Shown: positions 35,286 to 45,083 of the stretch, piece after piece
Layout of the letters: every line of letters starts with the position of its first letter
Numbering within the stretch: the stretch's first letter is position 1
Source: Lachnospiraceae bacterium NK4A179
GTDB lineage: Bacteria; Bacillota; Clostridia; Lachnospirales; Lachnospiraceae
Length of the DNA stretch: 64,000 nt
Direction of reading: 5' to 3'
Assembly: GCA_000421045.1 (NCBI GenBank)
Contig: ATWC01000009.1
Coordinates: forward strand, 34,589-98,588
The notes under the pieces: generated by a model
The model's input: the letters and a program-made list of their open reading frames with translations, nothing else
Told to the model about the DNA's origin: nothing
Databases searched by the model: none
Made by a program: the position numbers and the translations under genes

Positions 35286-35552
35286 ATGATGCTTCATCCG
35301 TCATATACGGACCTTATGAATGTGGTAAACGCTGATGTGGAGGATGGCGAGGCTCCCGTAGTAGCAAGCCGTTATTCTATCGTTATGGCTACCGCAAAGA
35401 GAGCAAGACAGATAATCGGCGGTGCACCTGCTCTTGTTGAAACAAAGAGCGGCAGATTCTCAAAGAAGCCTCTTTCAATTGCAGTTGAGGAACTTGAAAA
35501 GGGAAGGATCCGCATCGAAGCAGATGATTCAGATGATCTGCCTTTAGTCTGA
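35286..35552 (+). CDS. rpoZ: RNA polymerase omega subunit
   Basis: An 88-residue protein with the omega pattern SRYSIVMATAKRARQI and KPLSIAVEEL. It assists assembly of RNA polymerase around beta prime. The start has a strong AAAGGAGG site 8 bases upstream. The stop codon overlaps the start of rimO (TGATG). Confidence 0.93.
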   Translation: MMLHPSYTDLMNVVNADVEDGEAPVVASRYSIVMATAKRARQIIGGAPALVETKSGRFSKKPLSIAVEELEKGRIRIEADDSDDLPLV

Positions 35553-36952
35553 TGTCTGATAACAGAATGATATCGGAAACAAATATATCAAAGGGGGGCT
35601 TGTCTTCAGGTAAGGAAGACAGGCCTGCTTTTTTGCTTGTCTCTCTCGGATGTGATAAGAATCTTTCCGACAGTGAGATGATGATGGGATTGCTTTCTCA
35701 GGCAGATTACCGCCTTACCGATGATGAGAATGATGCTGATGTTATCGTGGTCAATACCTGCTGTTTCATCATGGATGCCAAGGAAGAAAGCATAAATACT
35801 CTTATAAGATACGGGGAATTAAAAAAGGATGAGAACAGCCGGCTTAAGTGCCTTATAGCGGCAGGCTGCCTTGCCGAGCGCTATGCCGATGAGATAAAGT
35901 CTGATCTCCCCGAGGTGGATGCTGTGCTTGGTACCGCTTCTTTTGATGATATAGTTCTCTGTGTCGATAAGCTTCTTTCGGGAGAGAGTGGATTCATCCG
36001 TGATAAGAAGCCCCTTTCCGGCCTTATCGCCGGACTTCCAAGGATACATACCGGAGATCCGTGCACGGGCTATCTGAAGATAGCAGAAGGCTGTGATAAA
36101 AATTGCACTTATTGCATAATACCCAAGATACGCGGTCATTATCGTTCCATTCCCATGGAAACACTGCTTGCAGAAGCAGAGGTGCTTTCAGATGGCGGTG
36201 TTAAGGAACTGATACTGGTCGCACAGGAAACTACTATCTATGGCACCGATATATATGGTCACAAGGCACTTCCTGAGCTCTTAAGAAAGCTTTCCGAGCT
36301 TCCTTTTGAATGGATCAGGATACTTTATTGCTATCCGGAAGAGATAGATGATGAGCTGATAGAAGAGATGGCATCCAATCCAAAGATATGTCATTATCTT
36401 GACCTGCCCATTCAGCACAGTGAGGATGGGATATTAAAGCGGATGAACAGACGTGCAACGCGAGCGGGGCTTTCCGAAACTGTTGCTAAATTAAGAAAAG
36501 CCATACCCGATATCTGTCTTCGGACCACTTTGATAACAGGTTTTCCGGGGGAGACTGAAGATGATTTCGAGGGGCTTAAGTCCTTTGTGAAAGAGATGCG
36601 TTTTGACCGTCTTGGTGTATTTCCATATTCTGCGGAGGAAGGAACTGCTGCCGAGACTTTTGAAGATCAGGTGGATGAGGCTGTCAAAAAAAACCGTGCC
36701 GATGAGATCATGGAGATCCAGCAGGATATCGCTTTTGAAAAGGCTGCTTCAAGAAAAGGACTTGTGCTTGATTGCATGGTGATAGGCCGTCTTCCCGAGG
36801 AAGGTGTGACAGTTATGCGCAGCTATATGGATGCGCCGGATATTGATGGCTTTGTATTTGCGGAATCGGATAATGAATTCGTTTCCGGTACTATGCTTAC
36901 GGTACGGATCACAGGTTCCGAAGGCTATGATCTGTACGGAGAGATAGTCTGA
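35552..36952 (+). CDS. rimO: Ribosomal protein S12 methylthiotransferase RimO
   Basis: A 466-residue radical SAM methylthiotransferase. The N-terminal cluster domain holds SLGCDKNLSDSE, NTCCF and AAGCLAERY; the radical SAM motif is EGCDKNCTYC near residue 181, and a TRAM-like C-terminal domain follows. RimO adds a methylthio group to an aspartate of ribosomal protein S12. A short extra N-terminus (about 25 residues) precedes the conserved start. The MiaB relative is distinguished by the LGCDKN opening. Confidence 0.92.
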   Translation: MSDNRMISETNISKGGLSSGKEDRPAFLLVSLGCDKNLSDSEMMMGLLSQADYRLTDDENDADVIVVNTCCFIMDAKEESINTLIRYGELKKDENSRLKCLIAAGCLAERYADEIKSDLPEVDAVLGTASFDDIVLCVDKLLSGESGFIRDKKPLSGLIAGLPRIHTGDPCTGYLKIAEGCDKNCTYCIIPKIRGHYRSIPMETLLAEAEVLSDGGVKELILVAQETTIYGTDIYGHKALPELLRKLSELPFEWIRILYCYPEEIDDELIEEMASNPKICHYLDLPIQHSEDGILKRMNRRATRAGLSETVAKLRKAIPDICLRTTLITGFPGETEDDFEGLKSFVKEMRFDRLGVFPYSAEEGTAAETFEDQVDEAVKKNRADEIMEIQQDIAFEKAASRKGLVLDCMVIGRLPEEGVTVMRSYMDAPDIDGFVFAESDNEFVSGTMLTVRITGSEGYDLYGEIV

Positions 36953-37017
36953 TGGATGTTACTGTTCACCGGTAAATCGCGCACTTGAGTTGGGTTTTGC
37001 CAATGAAAATCAAAAAG

Positions 37018-37028
37018 TATGATAAAAT
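37018..37028 (+). promoter_or_regulatory. Possible -10 region for pgsA-cinA
   Basis: TATGAT (37018-37023) overlaps TAAAAT (37023-37028) in an AT-rich stretch 42 bases before pgsA. The TTGCCA at 36997-37002 has poor spacing to both, so the call is weak. Confidence 0.3.
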
Positions 37029-37069
37029 ATACATTTGGTTTTAAAAAAAATAATAAAGAGAGTTGAGTT

Positions 37070-37612
37070 ATGAACTTACCCAATAAACTGACAACGTTCC
37101 GCGTAGTGCTTATACCGTTCTTTATATTTTTTCTGATGACGGAACTGATCCCTTACAGCAAATGGATCGCACTTGCAATCTTTTGCATCGCATCACTTAC
37201 GGATTTCTTCGATGGCTATCTTGCAAGAAAATGGAACATGGTTACCAACTTTGGCAAATTCATGGATCCGCTGGCTGATAAGCTTCTTGTCTGCAGCGCG
37301 ATCATCGCATTCACCGCAATGGACAGGATGCCGGCGTGGATAGTTATCATCATAGTTGCAAGGGAATTTATCATCAGCGGTTTCAGACTCATAGCAGCGG
37401 AAAAGGGAGTCGTTATCGCGGCAAGTTACTGGGGAAAGTTCAAGACTGCTTCCCAGATGTTTATGATAATACTGTTCATAATCAATATCGATGCGCTCTA
37501 TATTCCGGGACAGGTGCTCATGTACATTGCGCTGGCACTTACGGTCATCTCGCTTATTGATTATATAATCAAGAACAAAGATGTTATGAAGGATGAACCC
37601 GGGGAGGCATGA
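37070..37612 (+). CDS. pgsA: CDP-diacylglycerol-glycerol-3-phosphate phosphatidyltransferase
   Basis: A 180-residue membrane enzyme with about five helices and the complete CDP-alcohol phosphotransferase motif (DGYLAR, eight residues, G, then DPLAD). It makes phosphatidylglycerophosphate, precursor of phosphatidylglycerol. It lies directly before cinA, the common order in Firmicutes. Confidence 0.92.
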   Translation: MNLPNKLTTFRVVLIPFFIFFLMTELIPYSKWIALAIFCIASLTDFFDGYLARKWNMVTNFGKFMDPLADKLLVCSAIIAFTAMDRMPAWIVIIIVAREFIISGFRLIAAEKGVVIAASYWGKFKTASQMFMIILFIINIDALYIPGQVLMYIALALTVISLIDYIIKNKDVMKDEPGEA

Positions 37613-37616
37613 TGCT

Positions 37617-38897
37617 ATGAAGGCTGAAACCATTTGTGTAGGGACTGAAATACTGCTTGGCAATATAGTAAATACAAATGCGGCTTATCTTGCATCACAG
37701 TATGCCAGATACGGTATAGAGTCGTATTGTCAGACGGTTGTTGGCGACAATGCCGAGAGGATAAAGGCAGCATTTGAGGCTGCGCTTAACCGCTCGGATA
37801 TAATTGTTTTTTCAGGAGGCTTAGGCCCCACGCAGGATGATATAACAAAGGAGTGTGTTGCTTCTTATCTGGGGCTTTCAATGCATGTTGATGAGCCTTC
37901 CATGAAAAAGATAGAAGAGCATTTCAAAAAGCGCGGCAGGGAAATGGCTGAGAATAACAGACGCCAGGCTATGATCCCGGATGGAGCCACGATACTGAAG
38001 AATGATAACGGCCTTGCACCGGGAGTACTTATAGAGACAGAAAAGTCCGGAGCAAAGAAGGTCATAATACTTCTTCCCGGCCCTCCCGAAGAGCTTAAGA
38101 GCGTCTGGGAAGCTGATGCAGTCTCATACTTAAGGAATCTTTCGGGGAAAGTCATCGAATCTGTTATGGTAAAGGTGTGCGGAAGGGCAGAGTCAGAGAT
38201 AGCAGCGATCCTCGATGATATGATCGATTCAAAGGGGCCTGTAACGGTTGCTCCGTATGCCGGGACGGCAGAAGTGGATATAAGGCTTACTGCGGCGGCA
38301 GAGAATGAGAAAGAGGCAAAGAAGTTAATAAAGCCTGTTGTAAAGGAGATAAAGGCACGGTTAGGAGACAGCGTATATACTACGCATGCCGGCAAAAGCC
38401 TTGAGGAGGCGGTAGTCGAACTGCTGCTTGCCAACAAACTTACGGTGACCACGGTAGAATCATGCACGGGAGGCCTTCTTGCAGGAAGGATAATAAATGT
38501 ACCCGGAGTTTCGGAAATCTACAAGGCAGGCTATATCACATATTCAAACAAGGCAAAGAGAAAGATCGCAGGCGTAAGCAGAAAGACTCTGGATAAATAC
38601 GGCGCCGTCAGCGAACAGACAGTCAAGGAGATGGCCAAAGGTGCCACCAATCTTTATAAGGCAGATGTTGCTGTTGCAGTTTCCGGAAATGCAGGGCCTG
38701 ATGCCTCGGAAGGAAAGCCTGTAGGTCTTGTGTATATTGCGGTCAATGTAGCGGGAAAGGTTAGCGTAAAGGAATTTAATTTTTCAGGTGACCGCGCCAA
38801 GATCAGAAACTTAAGCGTTGCGAATGCCCTTGTTATGATGAGGCAGTGCATACTTGAGTATTACGGACGTATGACGTTCGGAAGCAGCGATAAATGA
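37617..38897 (+). CDS. cinA: CinA-family protein (ADP-ribose pyrophosphatase / NMN deamidase-like)
   Basis: A 426-residue protein with an N-terminal MoeA-like COG1058 domain (ETICVGTEILLGN, SGGLGPTQDD) and a C-terminal CinA domain (ESCTGGLLAGR, VSGNAGPDASEGKPVG). In other bacteria the two parts hydrolyse ADP-ribose and deamidate NMN. The ATG at 37617 gives the family start and follows GGGGAGG by 9 bases. An earlier in-frame start at 37593 overlaps pgsA and adds a non-conserved extension. Confidence 0.92.
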   Translation: MKAETICVGTEILLGNIVNTNAAYLASQYARYGIESYCQTVVGDNAERIKAAFEAALNRSDIIVFSGGLGPTQDDITKECVASYLGLSMHVDEPSMKKIEEHFKKRGREMAENNRRQAMIPDGATILKNDNGLAPGVLIETEKSGAKKVIILLPGPPEELKSVWEADAVSYLRNLSGKVIESVMVKVCGRAESEIAAILDDMIDSKGPVTVAPYAGTAEVDIRLTAAAENEKEAKKLIKPVVKEIKARLGDSVYTTHAGKSLEEAVVELLLANKLTVTTVESCTGGLLAGRIINVPGVSEIYKAGYITYSNKAKRKIAGVSRKTLDKYGAVSEQTVKEMAKGATNLYKADVAVAVSGNAGPDASEGKPVGLVYIAVNVAGKVSVKEFNFSGDRAKIRNLSVANALVMMRQCILEYYGRMTFGSSDK

Positions 38898-38916
38898 CCA
38901 TGCATAGGAGGGAAAA

Positions 38917-39636
38917 ATGAAAAAAGAGGATCTTTCAGCAATTCTTAAGGCTAATGCTTATCCCGGCAGAGGGATAGTGGCAGGAAGGAGCGCAGATGGA
39001 AAGTATGCGGTAAGTGCATATTTCATCATGGGCCGCAGTGAGAATTCCAGAAACAGGATTTTTACGGTAGAAGGTGAAGGCATCAGGACAGAGGCTTTTG
39101 ATCCTTCAAAACTCGAGGATCCAAGCCTTATCATATATGCGCCTGTGCGTGTACTTGGCAATACTACAATAGTTACAAACGGAGACCAGACCGATACGAT
39201 ATATGACGGAATGGAGAAGGGGCTTACATTTGAGCAGTCACTCCGTTCAAGAGAGTTCGAGCCGGACGGACCGAACTTCACACCGCGCATCTCCTGCATA
39301 ATGAATGTGAAGGATGCAAAGTATGATATGGCAATGTCCATACTTAAAAGCGACAACGGTGATCCTCATTCCTGCAGCAGATATACTTTCTGCTATGATG
39401 AGCTGAAGGCAGGCGAGGGACGCTTTATCCATACATATATGGGTGACGGCAATCCTCTTCCTTCTTTTGAGGGTGAGCCTGAGCTTGTTAATATTGACGG
39501 TGATATGGAAGCTTTCGGAAAGCTTGTATGGGAATCACTCAATCCCGATAACAAGGTTTCTCTCTTCATCAGATTCATTGATATAGCAAGCGGTAAATAT
39601 GAAACCAAGATTTATAATAAACTGAAAGGGGACTGA
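38917..39636 (+). CDS. IMP cyclohydrolase (PurO-type)
   Basis: A 239-residue protein resembling the IMP cyclohydrolase family first described as PurO in archaea: NAYPGRGIV, IMGRSENSRNR, and TPRISC in the middle. It closes FAICAR to IMP, the last purine step, normally done by the N-terminal domain of bifunctional PurH. The formyltransferase is the next gene, 3 bases away, which supports the assignment. The start has GGAGGG 5 bases upstream. Confidence 0.85.
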   Translation: MKKEDLSAILKANAYPGRGIVAGRSADGKYAVSAYFIMGRSENSRNRIFTVEGEGIRTEAFDPSKLEDPSLIIYAPVRVLGNTTIVTNGDQTDTIYDGMEKGLTFEQSLRSREFEPDGPNFTPRISCIMNVKDAKYDMAMSILKSDNGDPHSCSRYTFCYDELKAGEGRFIHTYMGDGNPLPSFEGEPELVNIDGDMEAFGKLVWESLNPDNKVSLFIRFIDIASGKYETKIYNKLKGD

Positions 39637-39639
39637 AAA

Positions 39640-40818
39640 ATGAAAGAACTTGAACTTAAATACGGATGCAATCCTAATCAGAAGCCTGCCAAGATTTTTG
39701 TAAATGACGGCAGAGAGCTTCCGATAAAGGTGCTTAACGGCAAGCCCGGATATATCAATTTCATGGATGCTTTAAACGGCTGGCAGCTTGTTAAAGAACT
39801 TAAGAATGCAACAGGCCTTCCTGCAGCAACATCCTTCAAACATGTTTCTCCTGCAGGTGCCGCAGTAGGTATCGAGCTGGATGATGTATTAAGAAAGATA
39901 TATTTTGTTGATCCCGAAGAAGAGCTTTCTCCCCTTGCATGCGCATATGCAAGAGCAAGAGGCGCAGACAGAATGTCATCTTTCGGTGATTTCATTTCCC
40001 TTTCGGATGTGTGTGATGTGCCCACTGCAAAGCTTATCAAGCATGAAGTTTCAGACGGTATCATCGCTCCCGGCTATGAGCCCGAAGCTCTTGAGATACT
40101 TAAAGGCAAGAAGCGCGGAACCTATGCGATCATCGAGATCGATCCTTCATACTCACCTGCTCCCGTGGAGCATAAGGATGTGTTCGGTATCACATTTGAG
40201 CAGGGAAGAAATGAGATAAAGATCGACAAGTCAATGCTTGAGAATATCGTTACAAAGAATAAAGAGCTTCCCGAGCTTGCAGCTATCGACCTTGTAATTT
40301 CGCTTATCACACTTAAGTATACACAGTCCAATTCAGTTTGCTACTGTAAGGGCGGTCAGGCTATAGGTATAGGCGCAGGGCAGCAGTCACGTATACACTG
40401 CACACGTCTTGCAGGTTCAAAGGCTGACAACTGGCTTCTCAGACAGTGCCCTAAGGTTCTTGACCTTCAGTTTGTTGATGGTATCAGCCGCGCCGACAGA
40501 GACAATTCGATCGATCTCTATATCGGTGATGATTTTATGGATGTACTTGCTGACGGAGCATGGCAGAAGGTATTCAAGGTTAAGCCCGAAGTGTTCACTA
40601 AAGAAGAAAAGCAGGTATGGCTTTCACAGGCTTCAGATGTGGCACTCGGATCAGATGCTTTCTTCCCGTTCTCTGATAACATTGAGAGAGCTTACAGAAG
40701 CGGTGTTAAATATGTTGCCGAGCCCGGCGGTTCAAAGAGAGATGACGCTGTCATCGAGGCTGCCGATAAGCTTGGAATGGTAATGGCGTTCACCGGTGCA
40801 AGACTTTTCCATCATTGA
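39640..40818 (+). CDS. Stand-alone AICAR transformylase
   Basis: A 392-residue protein matching the AICARFT part of PurH without the IMP cyclohydrolase domain: LKYGCNPNQKPA at the start, SFKHVSPAGAA, the SNSVCYCKGGQAIGIGAGQQ active-site region, and SDAFFPFSDN. It formylates AICAR to FAICAR using 10-formyl-THF. Together with the preceding PurO-type gene it forms the split version of PurH. Confidence 0.92.
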   Translation: MKELELKYGCNPNQKPAKIFVNDGRELPIKVLNGKPGYINFMDALNGWQLVKELKNATGLPAATSFKHVSPAGAAVGIELDDVLRKIYFVDPEEELSPLACAYARARGADRMSSFGDFISLSDVCDVPTAKLIKHEVSDGIIAPGYEPEALEILKGKKRGTYAIIEIDPSYSPAPVEHKDVFGITFEQGRNEIKIDKSMLENIVTKNKELPELAAIDLVISLITLKYTQSNSVCYCKGGQAIGIGAGQQSRIHCTRLAGSKADNWLLRQCPKVLDLQFVDGISRADRDNSIDLYIGDDFMDVLADGAWQKVFKVKPEVFTKEEKQVWLSQASDVALGSDAFFPFSDNIERAYRSGVKYVAEPGGSKRDDAVIEAADKLGMVMAFTGARLFHH

Positions 40819-41744
40819 TGGACGGTTGCACACTCTGTCCCAGAAAATGCAATGTACTGCGTGCGGAAGGCAAAAGCGGCTTCTGCACGCAGACTTTTGA
40901 TATAAGGCTCTCAAGAGCAGCACTTCATTTTTATGAAGAGCCATGTATTTCGGGGAAGAACGGCTCAGGAGCAGTATTTTTTTCAGGTTGCACTTTAAGA
41001 TGCATCTTCTGCCAGAATATGCCCATATCAAGGGGGAGATCAGGTATCACGGTAAGTGTGGAACGCCTTTCGGATATATTCCTGGAACTGCAGGATAAGG
41101 GTGCGGAGAATATCAATCTGGTAACTCCTACGCATTATGTGCTGCAGATAAAACAGGCACTTGATCTTGCTAAGGAAAAGGGACTTACGTTGCCTGTTGT
41201 CTACAATACATCGTGTTATGAGCTGCCTGAAACGATAAAGCTTCTTGAAGATTATGTGGATATATTCCTGCCGGATATCAAATATGTGAGCTACGATCTT
41301 GCGGAAAAGTTTTCGAGCGCGGGAAATTATGCTGAATATGCTTTTGCAGCACTTGATGAAATGGTAAGACAGGTGAGGGACAAAGGCGGCGCATGTTTTG
41401 ATGACAGGGGATTGATGAAGCGTGGTGTGATAGTAAGACACCTGGTGCTTCCGGGACATGTACATGAATCATTTGCAGTGCTCGACAGATTATATGAGAC
41501 ATATGGCAATGAAATATGTTACAGTATAATGAATCAGTACACACCGCCGCAGATGGTTCCCGGTTTTGATAAAGAGTTCCGTTTAAAGTATGATGAACTG
41601 AACAGAAAGCTTACAAAAAGGGAATACGAAAAGTGTATCGATCATGCGCTTGAACTGGGGATAACAAATGCCTTCATACAGGAGGGTATGACTGCATCGG
41701 AAAGTTTTATTCCGTCTTTTGACGGTACGGGAGTGAGGGAGTGA
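40818..41744 (+). CDS. PflX-type radical SAM protein
   Basis: A 308-residue radical SAM protein. The N-terminus has CTLCPRKC and a GFC element, an accessory cysteine set; the SAM motif is GCTLRCIFCQN near residue 61. This is the arrangement of the COG1313 (PflX-like) group, related to pyruvate formate-lyase activating enzymes, function unknown. The start codon overlaps the AICAR transformylase stop (TGATG). No glycyl radical enzyme gene is nearby, so the target is unknown. Confidence 0.83.
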   Translation: MDGCTLCPRKCNVLRAEGKSGFCTQTFDIRLSRAALHFYEEPCISGKNGSGAVFFSGCTLRCIFCQNMPISRGRSGITVSVERLSDIFLELQDKGAENINLVTPTHYVLQIKQALDLAKEKGLTLPVVYNTSCYELPETIKLLEDYVDIFLPDIKYVSYDLAEKFSSAGNYAEYAFAALDEMVRQVRDKGGACFDDRGLMKRGVIVRHLVLPGHVHESFAVLDRLYETYGNEICYSIMNQYTPPQMVPGFDKEFRLKYDELNRKLTKREYEKCIDHALELGITNAFIQEGMTASESFIPSFDGTGVRE

Positions 41745-41745
41745 C

Positions 41746-42558
41746 ATGGGAGAGAAGAAAAAACTTTTTGCATCATTAAGATATATTGTTCCGTCTGAAC
41801 TTGAGGAATTCCTGGAACAGCAGGCATCTGAAGGCATGATACTCAGATTCCTTTCCCAGGGTTCGCTTTTTTATTTTACATTTGCATCTGAAGAACCGGA
41901 GGAAAGCGCTGAAGGAGCAGATGGATCAGAAGATACGGAAGGTTCTGCAGTTAAAGAAAAAACTCCTGAAAAGATAAAATATGCAGTAGACTGCACAGGT
42001 CTTTCAAAAGCATTATACATGGAGACTCTCATAAACAAGGGCTGGGAATATTCAGGTCGTGCCATGAACTGCTATATCTGGAAAAAGAGATACACGGGGT
42101 TAGACAGGCCGGAGGATTTTACCGATAAAGCTGCGCTCAAAAAGCATTGTCTGGTACTCGGAGTCCTGTTCTTCCTTTTGGCAGCTGTTATTTTATCACT
42201 TTGGGCGGTCATGATATGGGAGATGGTAAAATTTGATCCTGAAATAATGAAGAATAGGATCCCTGTATTTATCGTGAGCATGGTGATACAGTTACCGGTC
42301 ATGCTGTATATGTTATGGGCCGGATACAGGCTTACAGGGGCAGCAGAACGTTACGGAAAGATGGAAGGCATAGTAAAACGTACTGCCTCAAGCTACAAAG
42401 AAACAATGGAAGAGATCGCTGCTGAAGAAGCAGCGCAGGATGATACATCCGATTTATTCGGTCCCGATGCAAAGGCTCCAAAGAGTATATTCGGACCTGA
42501 TGAAGAGGAGCCGGCAAGTATATTTGATTTAGAAAAAGATACGCGAACAGATGAGTGA
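41746..42558 (+). CDS. DUF2812 family membrane protein
   Basis: A 270-residue protein with an N-terminal DUF2812-like part (ELEEFLEQQASEGM near the start, ETLINKGWEY near 95), two membrane helices (about 143-163 and 178-200) and an acidic Asp/Glu-rich tail with repeated FGPD elements. In other genomes DUF2812 genes often pair with a PadR regulator; none is here. The ATG follows the preceding stop by 1 base and the gene overlaps the next by 8. Confidence 0.75.
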   Translation: MGEKKKLFASLRYIVPSELEEFLEQQASEGMILRFLSQGSLFYFTFASEEPEESAEGADGSEDTEGSAVKEKTPEKIKYAVDCTGLSKALYMETLINKGWEYSGRAMNCYIWKKRYTGLDRPEDFTDKAALKKHCLVLGVLFFLLAAVILSLWAVMIWEMVKFDPEIMKNRIPVFIVSMVIQLPVMLYMLWAGYRLTGAAERYGKMEGIVKRTASSYKETMEEIAAEEAAQDDTSDLFGPDAKAPKSIFGPDEEEPASIFDLEKDTRTDE

Positions 42559-45040
42559 TATTAAAGGAAATCAGACGGTAATAAAGTTATCAGTAAGAAG
42601 TCTGGTGGAATTTATACTCCGAACGGGTGATATAGATGACAGGCACCCCGGTTCGGTATCTGAAAAAGCGATGCAGGAGGGCAGCCGCATACACAGGCTG
42701 CTTCAGGGAAGGGCTGGAGCAGGCTACTCGGCTGAAGTTCCGTTGTCAATAACCATTCCTGCTGATCTTTATGATATTTATATTGAGGGCAGGGCTGACG
42801 GGATAATCGATGATTCTCTCCAGGGCCCTGCTTCTTTGATGTCGAAGCAGCTTTCGCTTAATCAATACCTTACTTCAGAGGAATACAGCCAGATAACGGT
42901 AGATGAGATAAAGTGTGTAAGAAAGAAGCTTTCAAAAATGAAGGCTCCTGTTCCCGTGCATCTTGCACAGGCAAAGGTTTATGCATATATCTACGCGCTT
43001 GATCATAAGCTTCCGCTGATACGTGTTAGGATGACATACTGCGATCCAAGGACCGAGGATCTTAAATATTTTTTTGAAGAATATACTTTTGAGGAACTGG
43101 GAGAGTGGTTTGACGGAGTTGTCAAAGAATTCAGACGCTTTGCGGATATGCGTATAGAATGGGAGCAGATAAGAAATAAAAGCGCCCTTGAATTGGAATT
43201 CCCGTTTGAATACAGAAAGGGACAGAAGAAACTCGTATCCTATGTGCGTCAGACCATAGCAGAGGGGAAAAAACTTTATCTTGAGGCACCGACAGGTACG
43301 GGTAAAACACTCATCACGCTGTTTCCGTCTGTAAAGGCTTTCGGAGCGGGTCTTTCGGGAAAAGTATTTTATCTGACTGGGAAGAATGTGACGGGAACCG
43401 TAGCGGAGAATGCGCTTTCCCAGATGAGAGAAGCCGGGCTTAAGATAAAAGGTATTACCCTTACCGCAAAGGATAAGATATGCATATTGCCGCAGAGGGA
43501 ATGCAATCCCGAAAAATGTCCGTATGCCAAAGGGCATTTTGACAGGATAAACGAAGCGGTATTTGATACGGCCCTCCATAATGACGTTATGGACAGAAAT
43601 GTGATACTTGAGGCTGCAAAGAAGCACAAAGTATGCCCGTTTGAACTCAGTCTCGATCTGTCATATTTCGCGGATGTGGTGATAGGTGATTACAATTATC
43701 TCTTTGATCCGCATGCATCACTTAAACGTTATTTTGACGGTGGGGCGGGTGATCATATCTTCCTTGTTGATGAGGCACATAATCTTATCGACAGGGCTCG
43801 TGATATGTATAGCGCAGAACTGATACTTGAGGAGCTGCGTGATGTTAAACGCACTATAGATGCCACACTGATAAAACTTGAAGGCAAGAGAAGAGTAAAG
43901 GGCCTTCCGGCAGCATTAAAGGTCTCCAAAGCATTGGATAAATGCTGCAGAAGCCTGACAAAGCTTAAAAATGAAACCAATGGAGGAAAGGGCCTTCCTG
44001 AAGAGATCAATGAACAGGCCGGATTCCTCGAGAGTCTGAATCAGGGTTTTGCACAGTTTCTTGATGAAGAGGAGAATACGGGACTCAGAAAAGATGTACT
44101 TGAAATGTATTTCAAAGTCTCGCATTTTATGTATATCTATGAACTGCTCGATAAGCATTACAGTATCTATACCGAGATAAAGGAAGATGACAGTTTTCAT
44201 CTTAAACTCCTGTGTATGGATCCTTCCGAAAACCTTCGTGAATGTATGCGCAAGGGCAGGAGCAGCATATTGTTTTCGGCAACCTTTCTTCCGATACAGT
44301 ATTACAAAAAGCTTACAGGCGGGGAGGATGAGGATTACGAGGCTTATGCCGAGAGTTCATTTGCGCCTGAGCATCTGGGAGTCTTTGTGGATACGGATGT
44401 CACCAGCCGTTATATAAGGCGCGGTGATGTGATGTATGGACGGATAGCAAGAAAGATATATGAAGCCGTGTCTGCCAGGAACGGAAATTATATGGTCTTT
44501 TTTACGTCACACAGCTTCATGCAGAGCGTGCTGGATATGTATCAGAGCAGTTATTATGACGAGGATGAACAGGTACTCCTGATCCAGAAACAGCATATGA
44601 CAGGACCTGAACGTGATGAATTCCTTGCGGAGTTTACAGCGGATGATGCAGGGGCTAAAAGAAAGAAATCGCTGATAGGGTTTTGTGTGCTTGGCGGCAT
44701 ATTTTCTGAGGGGATCGATCTGAGGGAAGAAGCGCTCATAGGAAGCATAATAGTCGGGATAGGGCTCCCGCAGGTGAGCTTCGAACGAGAACTTATAAAG
44801 GAGTATTTTGAGGCGGACGGCTTTGATTATGCTTACAGGATACCGGGGATGAATAAGGTGCTTCAGGCTGCCGGTCGCGTGATCAGAACGGAGAATGACA
44901 CAGGCATAGCGGTGCTTATGGATGAACGCTATACGGACAACTCCTACAGAAGGCTTTTCCCGAGGGAGTGGAAGAGCTTAAGCATAGTGTCCGGAGACGG
45001 ACTTATGCAGGCGGTGGAGGATTTTTGGAGTTTGTGGTAA
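42551..45040 (+). CDS. PD-(D/E)XK nuclease fused to XPD/DinG-type helicase
   Basis: An 829-residue DNA-processing protein. The N-terminal ~200 residues carry a RecB/Cas4-like nuclease pattern: H near residue 46, D in EGRADG near 79, E-x-K in VDEIKC near 118, and QAKVYAY near 140. The helicase has Walker A APTGTGKT (246-253), four cysteines (about 311, 318, 323, 362) that suit an XPD-type iron-sulfur cluster, DEAH (407-410) and the C-terminal motif AAGRVIRTENDTG. XPD/DinG enzymes unwind DNA 5' to 3'; with the nuclease this suggests repair or overhang processing. It overlaps the DUF2812 gene by 8 bases. Confidence 0.87.
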   Translation: MSDIKGNQTVIKLSVRSLVEFILRTGDIDDRHPGSVSEKAMQEGSRIHRLLQGRAGAGYSAEVPLSITIPADLYDIYIEGRADGIIDDSLQGPASLMSKQLSLNQYLTSEEYSQITVDEIKCVRKKLSKMKAPVPVHLAQAKVYAYIYALDHKLPLIRVRMTYCDPRTEDLKYFFEEYTFEELGEWFDGVVKEFRRFADMRIEWEQIRNKSALELEFPFEYRKGQKKLVSYVRQTIAEGKKLYLEAPTGTGKTLITLFPSVKAFGAGLSGKVFYLTGKNVTGTVAENALSQMREAGLKIKGITLTAKDKICILPQRECNPEKCPYAKGHFDRINEAVFDTALHNDVMDRNVILEAAKKHKVCPFELSLDLSYFADVVIGDYNYLFDPHASLKRYFDGGAGDHIFLVDEAHNLIDRARDMYSAELILEELRDVKRTIDATLIKLEGKRRVKGLPAALKVSKALDKCCRSLTKLKNETNGGKGLPEEINEQAGFLESLNQGFAQFLDEEENTGLRKDVLEMYFKVSHFMYIYELLDKHYSIYTEIKEDDSFHLKLLCMDPSENLRECMRKGRSSILFSATFLPIQYYKKLTGGEDEDYEAYAESSFAPEHLGVFVDTDVTSRYIRRGDVMYGRIARKIYEAVSARNGNYMVFFTSHSFMQSVLDMYQSSYYDEDEQVLLIQKQHMTGPERDEFLAEFTADDAGAKRKKSLIGFCVLGGIFSEGIDLREEALIGSIIVGIGLPQVSFERELIKEYFEADGFDYAYRIPGMNKVLQAAGRVIRTENDTGIAVLMDERYTDNSYRRLFPREWKSLSIVSGDGLMQAVEDFWSLW

Positions 45041-45083
45041 GATAAGGTGTTTGTTTAAAGATATCGAACGGGAGGTTTTGGCT

